Positions 55,250 through 64,000 of a DNA stretch of 64,000 bases are shown here, one piece after another. The stretch spans positions 62,001 through 126,000 of the forward strand of contig SAUG01000064.1 in assembly GCA_011316305.1 (NCBI GenBank), in the 5' to 3' direction. Every line of letters begins with the position of its first letter. Within the stretch, counting starts at the first letter, position 1. The translations under genes and the position numbers were made by a program. The notes under the pieces are model-generated. The model was not told where the DNA came from and searched no databases. It saw only the letters and a list, made by a program, of their open reading frames with translations. The DNA is from Rusavskia elegans. Lineage: Eukaryota; Ascomycota; Lecanoromycetes; Teloschistales; Teloschistaceae.

Positions 55250-55957
55250 TCATCCCGGAAAAAACCCCCTCCCCATCGCCAGCCCCACATTCCCCCCATT
55301 TTCCATAAACTGAAACGTCAGCCACACCGCCGCCGCCGTCCCATAAATCCACAGCACAGGTCTAAAAACCGCATACCAGACCATTAAAATCAACAATTTC
55401 GCCTCCAAAATCTTCGTCACGACCTCCCAGGCGATCGGGGCCGGCGACCAAAAGGTTAATCTCAGACTCCCCAACGTCAAGGTAAAGTACGATTGCGTGG
55501 GGGCGTAAGAGGCAATTTCGTCGACGTAGGCCATCCATTTGTGGACGGCGGAGTCGACGTCTTGGCCGATTCGTTTGATGCCTGTGGTGCCGGGTTGGAT
55601 TATGATCAGGTTGGTGTAGTGGTAGGCTGTGCTGGCGAAGGAGCGGGGGGTTAGTAGGTTTGGATCGGCGGGGTGGGAAAGGGAAGTTGTGGATGAGGGA
55701 ATTGGGGCTCGATGTTGGTTTCTTTTGATCTTGTTCGAGGGTGCTGTTGTTGGTGGTAATGATAAGGTATCATCGACGCCGAAAGAATCGCTTCTTTTGT
55801 TTTTGAAAGGTGTCTTTGATATATCTTTTATTTTACCGGATGATGGAGGAAAGCTTTTCGAGCTCTGGTCTCCAAGTGGTGAGGCGGCAATAAGGAAGGT
55901 AGAGGCCGGCAAGAGTAGAAGGAGCACTCCCACGAATCGATACATCAATAGAGTCAT
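55250..55957 (-). CDS. Secreted or membrane protein, 235 aa
   Basis: A single exon. The signal peptide or anchor is MYRFVGVLLLLLPASTFLIAA (the second Met, at 55945, would serve as well). A disordered Ser/Pro/Lys region (about 28-105) follows. Next is a folded part (NLIIIQPGTTGIKRIGQDVD, WMAYVDEIASYAPTQSYFTL) and a hydrophobic C-terminal stretch (LLILMVWYAVFRPVLWIYGT), probably one or two membrane spans. Family not recognised. It is convergent with the PPxY protein. Confidence 0.65.
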   Translation of the reverse strand: MTLLMYRFVGVLLLLLPASTFLIAASPLGDQSSKSFPPSSGKIKDISKTPFKNKRSDSFGVDDTLSLPPTTAPSNKIKRNQHRAPIPSSTTSLSHPADPNLLTPRSFASTAYHYTNLIIIQPGTTGIKRIGQDVDSAVHKWMAYVDEIASYAPTQSYFTLTLGSLRLTFWSPAPIAWEVVTKILEAKLLILMVWYAVFRPVLWIYGTAAAVWLTFQFMENGGNVGLAMGRGFFPG

Positions 55958-56360
55958 GATAGATTGCGAAATGCAGCAGTATTTTAATCAAAGTAGCTTA
56001 CTGCAATATCGCAATACTACCTGACATTAGATAACATCAATCTGGCGTTCTTGAGCTTGATCCCTTCGCGATCGACAACGTCGCAAGTGCGCTTATCCCA
56101 TCCGCTGCTAGAAATATTTTCCGCCCAAATACCGCTGGAATTGAAACCGTAACAGCCGACGGGATAAAATTAAATATAGTACCAGTTCTCAGTTTTGCGC
56201 AGGATGCACTGGAGATAGCTCGTGTACGGCTGTACGTTATAGCATTACTTTGGAACACATACCGTACGTTCACGGCTAGTTTTTCACGCTTTATTATCAG
56301 CGAAATGTTCTCCGGAGACAATGCCACCTCGGTCCTAACGACTTCATAGGTGAAATCAAA

Positions 56361-57258
56361 CTAGCATTCCTCGCCTTCTGCGCCGTTATATCGTCCTATT
56401 GAGCCTTCTCGAGACTCTGATCCGCCGTCATCTACCCCATCGTCTTCTTCTTCATCATCGAGATAATGTACAACGTCCATATCACTCTCTTCTGACGGAC
56501 AGTCTCCTCCCGTATCACCTTCAGATCCAACCTCGCTGTCACCAGGTATACTTACCATCCACCATATCTCCTTCAAAGTCTTGAACGCAGATTTCTCATT
56601 ACTTTAATTGAGTGCCTCCCACTCATATACCTGCATTCGATGTATCTGACGTCGTAATCTCTGGCGTCGAATCTTCTTCCACGAATTGTCATGGGGATCA
56701 CCTAGTAATCCTAATGCCCGATTGAAACCTTCCATCAGATCGATCTCGCCCGCATCGACCATTCCCTTCAATTTCTCCTCCTGGCCCGCAAGCTACGATG
56801 ATTAAGCACGCATCAAAATTTGTTTCCTACATATGAGTAGCAGAACGTACCGCATCGTGTAAGTCTCGATTCCAAGCATCCTATTCTCCAAAATGCTTAC
56901 TAAACATCTCCTTCCAATTCACCTCAATCTCGAGCTCCTGCTCATTCCACTCCAATACCGGCAACACCGTATCATTCGCGCCCTTGCCTATCGCGATGTA
57001 ATACCGCGGCTCAATAAAACACTCCTCCCCACCCGAACAAGAGCAAAGAAATTCAGCCATACTCTCCACAATCCTAGGCTTCAACCCCTCAAAAATATCC
57101 TCGCCAAGCTTGAAGACAGCCTTTTCATCCCCACACCGTCGGTTTTTGCGAAACACTTGAACACAAAACTCGTTGACCGCAAGGAGCCTTTTGCACATTT
57201 TCATCGTCGTCCGATGCGTCGAGATTGAAATAGGGATCCTCTTTGGACAGTGAGACAT
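56361..57258 (-). pseudogene. Hypothetical gene with two in-frame stop codons
   Basis: From ATG 57258 the frame runs to TAG at 56881-56883 (after MFSKHFGE). It continues in the same frame (DAWNRDLHDA) into a clean 58-nt intron (56793-56850, GTACGT...CGTAG), then LAGQEEKLKGMVDAGEID to TAA at 56604-56606. It continues again in the same frame (SNEKSAFKTLKEIWWM) to an acidic tail ending at 56361. TAG and TAA could each derive from a Gln codon by a single C to T change in CpA context. The N-terminal part has a Cys-containing folded region (FLCSCSGGEECFIEPRYYIA). Either this is a recently inactivated gene, or the product is only the first 125 residues. Confidence 0.65.
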
Positions 57259-58602
57259 AATGCATGGCTGCGGTCCTCAAGTCAATAGAGATTTTGCATC
57301 ATGCACATTAGCTGCCCAGAAGAGAAACTGCTTACCGAGATCGAAGACGATTTCTCAGGTTGCGAACAGTTCCTCAACAGGTTGCGAACGGTTCCTCATC
57401 TATGTCGCTAAGCTGCCTGGAGACGAGTCTGGCCCCATGTCCAGAGGTGCGCAAGGTCCTTTGCACGTATCGAGTTCATGAATACTTTTCGCCGGATCTT
57501 TGGTGGTAGGGGTTGGCGTTTAGAGAACTCCATGGTAATATTGGTTCGTGAACCAAGATTACAAGAGAACTTATAGACGATTCACCAAATCTTGCCTTGC
57601 AAAGGACGGGGCAGAGAAGACTTTGGAATAGATATAGACGAATAGAGGGATCCAACGTCGTTCCACCAATGGGCGCTATTTATTTACTTAGCGGGTGTTT
57701 GCCAAGACAATTACCCCTATTGACCCCTTTTCGCCCCTTTTCAATCATATCACAACATATTCAAGAAAGAAAGCAACAGCTTCGAGCTAGGATCGGCGAC
57801 TTACTGGAACAGAAGTCGGAGTGGAGAATTCTACGTCGTCAACGCGCAGCTTGTTGGCTTCCAAAGCTATTGTAACCGTTTTTCGATATGCATAGACCAT
57901 ATGGTGGTAACGATAAGGACAAACGGACCACCGACCTGCCCGCTACTCGCTCAAACTTATGAATCGCCCAAGGTCTCACGGCAGATACGTAAAGATCTTC
58001 ACGTGCACCAATCTCCTACAGGCAGCGGTAGATTTACCGCGCTGCCCTTTATCTACCCTACTCGGTGACTAATCCTCCCAGCACTGGTCATGATGTCGAA
58101 ACCCCCTACCGACGGGTACAGAAAGCCTGCGAGGTCCCTATGACAGTCACTATCCCTTGGTTCTCTCAGAGTACGGCGCCAGTCTCAACACCGATGGCTT
58201 GGACGCTGGAGGCAGTAGATTAAGACGGGACACGTATAACCATGAGAGCTGGCAGGGTGGAGAAGAGGACGAAGAAGATGAGGAAGGAGATAATGCAAAT
58301 AGAATGCCAGCCAGAGATCTCATGGAAAGAGGACTACGAGGACGTTTAATGCCGATTGCGATCTTGGAGTAAGAAAGGGAAGGGAAAGGCTTGTTAGTAA
58401 TATGCTGGCGTGAAGGTCGGTAAAAATGTCTTAGTAGGCAGCTGTTTCGAATCAGCGACTGGTGATCCTTGGGGCTGGAATTTTCTGGGGCATACGATAC
58501 AGCGCCTTCTCGCCGGTCGCGACGAGAGCAACGATGCAGGCAACAATGCATCTTCATCCGGCTGGGATGGTGCGATGGCTCAGAAGGCCTCCGACGGAAT
58601 TT
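57259..58602. other. Region without a supported gene
   Basis: Short frames on both strands (for example 58150-58626 on minus, Ser-rich) have no domain or splice support. Confidence 0.4.
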
Positions 58603-58678
58603 GGCAAAAGAATTAGAGATAGGCAAAAGAATTAGAGATAGGCAAAAGAATTAGAGATAGGCAAAAGAATTAGAGATA
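58603..58678 (+). repeat. Perfect tandem repeat, 19 bp x 4
   Basis: GGCAAAAGAATTAGAGATA is repeated four times with no mismatch. Because 19 is not a multiple of three, it shifts frame at every copy and is not coding. Perfect identity indicates recent expansion. Confidence 0.9.
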
Positions 58679-59879
58679 GGCAGCTTTCCAGAGTCGAGAC
58701 GAGGGCCACCTCGTAAGCTCGCCTTCGTCGGCGACGGCGCAAAAACGTGTGGAGTCGTAGATGTCACAACAATTGGTTCCTGCACTCAGGAGTTCCAACC
58801 AGGGTTTATTCGTAATCAAACTCGCAGCACAGGTGGCCTTGTCATCCAACTCTCTTTCATCAAGGTCCAAGCTCACCGGATAAAGATATCGCGTCTCTTA
58901 TGCGCCCTCTCCGCCTTCTTAATTCGGTGACCCATCGCTTGTTCTTCTGGGGTTTCAGTACCACGAGTATGGTTGCGGGAATATACCAGTCGGCCGGGTA
59001 CTGCAACTCGTACACCCGAGCAACCCCATAACGAGCGCTCGGGCTACTAGAACAGCAACGAAAATGGCAAAAGGCGGAGCTGCTCGGACTTCGGACAAAC
59101 AGAAATTGAAAGATAAACTTCAAGATAAGCTTTCCGATACAGCTACCGACATCAAACCTTAACATACAAACCAAAAGACCGTTATCTTCTCTAGTTGCAT
59201 ACCACTCCCCCCGACCCCGTATCCACATCCGTTCTCTACCAAAAGGACGGGATCCCGGGAGGCCTGACCGTTAATGCCATGCATCCATACCGTTCCCGCA
59301 ACCCGCATCCCATCCCGCCAAACAGCTGCAGCAAAATGCGAGTATCTAAAAGCCTTTACGTACGTATATACTCCCGTAACAATTATAGCTATAAATTAAA
59401 CCAGACGGTAGTATCTATCCCTGTAGATTCTGCGAACGAGCCAGCCATCTGTGCGACGAAAACATTAAACTTCGGTTATCTCGCTAACGCAGGTACCGCG
59501 AGAAACTGAGCTGCGCGCTGCTTGAACCCCACTCACGCGGCAGCCGTATCCATGTGCGATGAGAGCATATATTTGGAGACGAAAAAGTTGGAAAGTTCGG
59601 GTATCTTGCTAACGCAGGGACTTTAACCAGCTGTTCGAAGCACGGGCCACACGCGCCTGCTATCAGGCGTGCCCGCCATGCCGAGGGACCGTGCGGTATT
59701 GATGTATGATGGCAGCATGGGCATGGGTGAAGACCGGAAAGGGAGGACTGCTGCAGAACGCGTGGCATACGTATGTATTGCCTAGTTTGCCCTGGAAAAA
59801 GCAATTGATAAGATCCACAGGAGTTGCGGAAGAGGTTCTCCACGGAACATCGTCGAGATCTGGTTCCCAACCACTGGGT
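58679..59879. other. Region with competing weak reading frames
   Basis: At 58680-58930 a plus frame without ATG (KLAFVGDGAKTCGVVDVTTI) and a minus frame (ITNKPWLELLSAGTNCCDIY) both look protein-like, and I cannot choose between them. A 20-odd-base sequence around GTATCTTGCTAACGCAGG occurs twice in imperfect form (about 59474 and 59600). Confidence 0.3.
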
Positions 59880-59965
59880 ACCACCCCTCACCTCCCTACC
59901 ACCCTGCCTCCCTCCCTCTTCCACCCCTTTCCCGTCCCCTTCCCTTCCCTTCCCTCGCCCCCAAC
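59880..59965 (-). other. G-run tract in the 3' flank of the 59971 gene
   Basis: On the minus strand (the sense of the upstream gene) this holds more than eight runs of three or more G separated by one to four bases (for example GGGAAGGGAAGGGAAGGGG). If transcribed as 3' UTR it could form an RNA G-quadruplex. Confidence 0.55.
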
Positions 59966-59970
59966 CCCAA

Positions 59971-60637
59971 TCAAATCCCCACAAACCCCACACTCAAAAC
60001 CCAACCATCCTTATCCCTGACCTCGCCCCCCCTCTGCGTCTCCTTACACTTGAGCAGCAGCTTCAGCGCGTTCTGCCCTACGCTCAATTCGCTGATACGG
60101 ATGAGGTGCCATTTTCCGAGGCTCGGGGGGTCGGAATGCCACATGGAGATGACACAGGGGCCGACGGAGGGGGAGAACGGGATGAAGCCGTGGGGTTTTA
60201 CTGTTCGTTGTTGTGAGATGGGTGGTAAGGGGGGAGCGGGTGGGTGGGGGTATATAGAGGAAGGGGGGTGTCTGTGTGGGAGGAGGGGTAGACGGATTGG
60301 AGCGGGAGGAGGAGAGCGTGTGTATGGTAAAGGGAAAAGGGGGGGGAAAGGGGGTGGAAAAGGGGTAATCACTGGAATAAGGTCTCTCAACCTGTGCCCC
60401 CGGTTCCCTGACCAAATCCAGAATAACTTCATAGCAAACCTCGCGGTTGACCGTATGCGTGTATTCTTCTGTTTGAGGATAGCATGTCGTCGAGATGGGG
60501 TCAAAATTTAGCAAGTCTGTTGGGATGCGCTGAGTTCGTAGCTCGGATGCTGGTGCTGTTGGACCGCTGGATGCAGACGCCAATATTTGGATGGCGGAAA
60601 ATAAGAGAACGTAGAGAGGAGAGGATAGGAACTGCAT
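59971..60637 (-). CDS. Small secreted protein, 164 aa
   Basis: Exons 60373-60637 and 59971-60200. The 172-nt intron (GTGATT...GAACAG) joins in phase 1 and removes a pure low-complexity Pro/Ser/Thr frame. The signal peptide is MQFLSSPLYVLLFSAIQILA. The mature part has few, regularly spaced cysteines (TTCYPQTEEY, EVCYEVILDL, GPCVISMWHS, LLKCKETQRG) that could form two disulphides. Repeats of aliphatic strands (WHLIRISELSVGQNALKLLL) suggest a small beta-fold. Family not recognised. Size and secretion are compatible with an effector-like or wall-associated protein, without proof. Confidence 0.7.
60201..60372 (-). other. Intron of the small secreted protein, extreme C tract (G on plus)
   Basis: The intron is unusually long for this window, and its coding-strand sequence is almost only C and T. 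The plus strand has G runs up to eight (AAAAGGGGGGGGAAAGGGGG near 60335), a strong DNA G-quadruplex candidate on the template strand. Confidence 0.6.
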
Positions 60638-61037
60638 TGTGTTTTTCGGCTTTGTATATAACCAATGGTTAAAGCTTCAACAGGTGATTGAAGTACGAGT
60701 AGAGTAAGCAGTATATTTAAGGGGGCGGATCTGCTGTAGCGGCTAATATGACGTGCGGATAGTGGGAGTTTGCGAAGCGGCAAAAGAAATGAAGCTATAG
60801 CGAGAGCGCAAATGGCCAAAGCGCGCACGGACAGGAATCAAGTTTCTATTTCTCTAATCTTTCAAAAACGAAAGAGACCAGCAAGTGTGAGATGTATGAG
60901 ACTAGTATACAATATCCTGTACAACGCCCGCTATCCTCCGTACACATGGACATATTAACTCATTACTCATCGAGCACATACATCAACGCTGGGCCTCCCA
61001 AACTTCCCCTTTCTCGTCCCCTTGCACCAAAGTAGCG

Positions 61038-62301
61038 TCAAGGACCCATCCAGACATGATCCCTCGGGTACATAACATCGTTATGTTTAATGGTGGTCGT
61101 GTTCACAAAACCCCTTCCCACCAAACCCTCCTCAGAATCGAGCCTATTCTTCGGATACCAACCCTCCTCCGAGCCAGCGACTCTCGTCGGATAACGACGA
61201 CTCACATCACTTTCATCCTTGGAGACGCTCTTCCTTGAGAAATAGCTGGGGAGACGCAAATCGCGGAAGAGGGGCCGATAGGTAACGAAACATGCGCAGA
61301 GGATGGCTGCTGAGGGCTCGATTTGAGACCACATGTATACTGTCGCAACGGAGGCTATGGGGACGATGAATCAGTCGGTAGCTTCGGCGGAGAATTTGAT
61401 GATACTTACATGAAAGATTGCTTGGGTCCAGATCGCTGAGGGTTGTTATGCGCACTATGCTGGCGATGCAGGCCCTGGAGCATCATCAATATCGTATCTC
61501 GAAAGAGAGCAACTGAGGTAAAGGAAAATCCACATACAGTCCACCCAAGCTCAGAATGGCTATCAGTTCATACTTCTGCCGGCGCTCCAACCGCAGGCCC
61601 CAAATTTGTTGGAATGGAAGCAAGAGTATGATGAGATCTAAAGCGAAGCCTGTTCCCACCGCACCATAGTACAGGGCTTGCAAGTTGATGCAGCGACTGT
61701 CTGGAGATCCGATGGCTTCGGCGCTGAACGCATCTAGTATGTTGCGACATTGGAAGATGTTTGCGGCGCATATTGATACTCCCCAGGCAAAGCAGGCCAC
61801 GATCAGCACCGTGGCGACGAGACGGAAGGATTTGATGTCGAAAATGCGTCGATAGAGTAACAGGATTGATATGCGGACCAGAGTGACGGTACAGAGGTAG
61901 GTTATGAGAGAGGCGTAGAACGTCTTTTGCGCATCAGTGGGAGGTAATAGAGATACGAGTATGGTCTTACCTGCAGAAATACGACCATCTGGCGAGGAGT
62001 CAGGGAGGCGGTTGGCGACCCGGCTTTGCCTTCTCCAACCACTGTGAAAGTCAATACCTAGAAGGTCGGTGTTGGTAAGAGATTGCTTACAGAAGCCTCC
62101 GGTAACGATCATGGCATAGTTGGGCCATAGACTTGCGAAGATGAGCCAGTCGTCGATCTGTAACCTCGCTTTCATCTTGCGGCGAGCCAGGAACCGCAGG
62201 GCAACTGCGAAAGTCTCGAGGACTCCACATGCGATGCAGACATAGAGGATAGCACGTCCCCGCTCGTTCATAGGTGTTGAATCTGATATTGGGTTCCCCA
62301 T
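61038..62301 (-). CDS. Fungal rhodopsin-domain (Pth11/SAT4-like) 7-TM protein, 349 aa
   Basis: Exons 62091-62301, 61971-62041, 61538-61923, 61410-61474 and 61038-61354. The introns (47-63 nt) have canonical ends and every phase closes. Family marks are the N-terminal span (ILYVCIACGVLETFAVALRF), the RLQIDDWLIFASLW motif with its paired Asp, LVRISILLLYRRIFDIKSF, a Cys-containing loop (ANIFQCRNILDAF ... CINLQALYYG), and LDLIILLLPFQQIWGLRLER. The C-terminal ~80 residues are a charged cytosolic tail. Members of this family are plasma-membrane proteins; the best known, Pth11, takes part in surface sensing in a rice pathogen. Ligand and role here are unknown. Confidence 0.9.
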
Positions 62302-62940
62302 GACTTTTTGTTCACCTCGGGGCAGTCAAGGAATCTCTGCTGAAAGGAAGTTGGTCGTTGCAGAGCATGATATCTATAACGAGGTCGGCCAAAGTTGTAC
62401 AAATGATATGCCAGACGCTAAAACGGGATCTTTGACATGCAGTAGCCACTAGATCGTCGATTAGACTTCAGGTCGATCGCCAGCCACACACGCATGTAGT
62501 CCCGAAGGAGCTTCCCGTCAGGGACGAGTTTCCCACGGGTGGTTTGGGAAAGCCGCACCAGCCTTGCAACTATAAGCGCTACCGATTGCTTGGATCCGGG
62601 ATGACGCAGGATTAACCCCAAGGCCCATGTCGATGGAGGAACGCCATGATCGAATCAAAATGAACTAGCGTTCGATATCCGGCAGTGCCAAACTCTATCA
62701 CCTCCTATGTCATGCCCAGGAAGTCTATTTTGACCGCTCATACGACCCGGAGACCATGCAGCCTTGCGATTCCAGTACTCTTTTCGGCCACTTTGGTTGT
62801 CTCCACTTGGTTGTCTCCACATCATGATGCGTGTACTGGACAACGCTAAAGGTTATTGCCTGGCCTGTCAACGGCTGCATCATGATTGGACCCTTTAGAT
62901 AAAGTCCAGAACGCCTTGGCGGGTCGGATCTGGGCTTGAG
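62302..62940. other. Upstream region of the rhodopsin-domain gene
   Basis: No frame with protein-like composition is found. It probably contains the promoter of the gene starting at 62301. Confidence 0.4.
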
Positions 62941-63465
62941 CTAAAGGAGCTGCATAACTCGCTTGCAGTCGGTGTTAAAACAGAAGGCTAAGGGATACAA
63001 TATGGAATAAAAAGGTCCAAGACACAGCCACAAAGTGATCTGCTTGAGGCTTGGTGATTGAATTATAAGATCAGCCACAAGTAGTACGTCTATGACCTCA
63101 AGATCATACTCTCTCTTATTCAATTTCGCGGCGACAGAAGCTTTAGCATGTGGCCGAGTAATGTTGTCGGGAGTACCTCGAGAAAGTACCATACCATGCG
63201 AAGGACCTCCAAACTGAATGCGAACCAACTTATCACGAGGAAGAAGAATCGTGACTGTCACATGTAAGCGTATTCCTTCTGTGCCAGCATGATACTTTGC
63301 CACTCTATATCTCAACAAGTCAAAACAATAGTCCCTGGCGCGGTGTGTTTGCCCGCGTAGGTCCATTCGTTGGCGCTGCAGCGAACTGCTACAAACGCTG
63401 TGCAAAGGGTAATAGTCAGCAAGGATGCTTTTAGCCAGAGTTTCCGAAGCAAATCTAGCATCCAT
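62941..63465 (-). CDS. Hypothetical 174-codon frame
   Basis: The frame opens with ATG (MDARFASETLAKSILADYYP) and is partly protein-like (RLHVTVTILLPRDKLVRIQF, EVIDVLLVADLIIQS), with a hydrophobic C-terminal stretch. No introns or domain are visible. It may be a remnant. Confidence 0.35.
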   Translation of the reverse strand: MDARFASETLAKSILADYYPLHSVCSSSLQRQRMDLRGQTHRARDYCFDLLRYRVAKYHAGTEGIRLHVTVTILLPRDKLVRIQFGGPSHGMVLSRGTPDNITRPHAKASVAAKLNKREYDLEVIDVLLVADLIIQSPSLKQITLWLCLGPFYSILYPLAFCFNTDCKRVMQLL

Positions 63466-64000
63466 GTGTGATGTGGATGACGAAGACGTTATTCCCCAGC
63501 GTGGTTGCTGATATTCTCCTTGGCAGAGACTCAGGACCGAGAGAGAACACCAGTCTTCTCCAGACTTGTCGCCAGGCCTCTATGATTCGAACTTACAATA
63601 AACGACGCTATGGCATAGGAGGTCACTGCCGAGTCTGGATTCCCTGTTAGCAATCTGTTGCCACGCACCACAATACGTGGTCCTTGCGCCAACGCCTCTC
63701 TAGGCATTCTGGTAGGTCAGCCCCGAGATACTGTTCATCTTGTGCCAAGAAGGGCGAGTCGTCCCCGCGATCATGTTGCGATTTCGTAATCTTGCTGTTG
63801 CTGATATGCTCGTAATTGATGGATATCGCCATTGCTGCCCTTCGCCACATATCCTGGAAGGTGTGTGATGACCCAAACGATCTGCCTGGGCCAGATGGAT
63901 CACAGGCGGTGGTTGTATTTGGTATTCCATCCGTGGCAGTATCTGATCCAAGTCAAGGCTATGATAGGAGTTCGTATGATGCGGCAAGCCATTGTTGCCG
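63466..64000. other. Window end without a supported gene
   Basis: Short minus-strand frames only; any gene here would extend beyond the window. Confidence 0.35.

Noticed and set aside
1..64000. CRISPR arrays, bacterial operons, rRNA or tRNA genes
   Set aside because: Spliced eukaryotic genes throughout; no tRNA cloverleaf, rRNA block or regularly spaced repeat array was found by eye.

Overview
This window is nuclear DNA of a filamentous ascomycete (Pezizomycotina). Many genes are broken by short introns of 42-95 nt. These have GTRNGT-type donors, CTRAC/CTAAC branch sites and AG acceptors. The protein families are typical of moulds: a Pth11-like fungal rhodopsin, 2EXR-like proteins, a BTB protein, a 2OG-Fe(II) oxygenase, an NFX1 helicase and a domesticated TNT-type gene. 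Three introns of one gene are copies of each other (introner-like elements). Such elements have been described mainly in Dothideomycetes, so that class is my best guess, but this is inference.

Layout. 0-9 kb: two small intact genes (2255-3291, 3796-4209), a decayed cytochrome P450 and a 679-bp fold-back element with 11-bp direct repeats. 9-18 kb: a 45-bp minisatellite, a large secreted protein (9470-11858), several hypothetical proteins, and an isolated C-terminal region of a protein resembling oxygenase-associated fungal proteins. 18-21 kb: a dead introner relic and a frameshifted TNT-type gene. 21.4-27.4 kb: a 1970-aa CCCH/NFX1 zinc-finger SF1 helicase related to Hrr1/SAD-3. 28-37.7 kb: eroded accessory genes, including three 2EXR-like paralogues with broken frames. 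39.1-45 kb: a seven-exon 2OG-Fe(II) oxygenase and a BTB-domain protein. 45.4-49 kb: a VWA-domain gene whose three introns all belong to one repeat family. 49.7-50.2 kb: an AT-rich TIR element with an 8-bp target duplication. 50.8-57.3 kb: a coiled-coil protein, an atypical short-chain dehydrogenase, two convergent membrane proteins and a gene with two in-frame stops. 60-62.3 kb: a small secreted protein with extreme G/C tracts and a fungal rhodopsin. The last 1.7 kb holds only weak reading frames.

There are no operons. The common theme is genome conflict. An intact RNA-silencing-type helicase sits among transposons and genes that carry C-to-T type changes (CAG to TAG, CAA to TAA, mutated splice sites, TIR mismatches) and single-base frameshifts. 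This pattern would fit repeat-induced point mutation plus neutral decay. Gene models here were made by hand from frame, phase and splice consensus, and no database search was possible.
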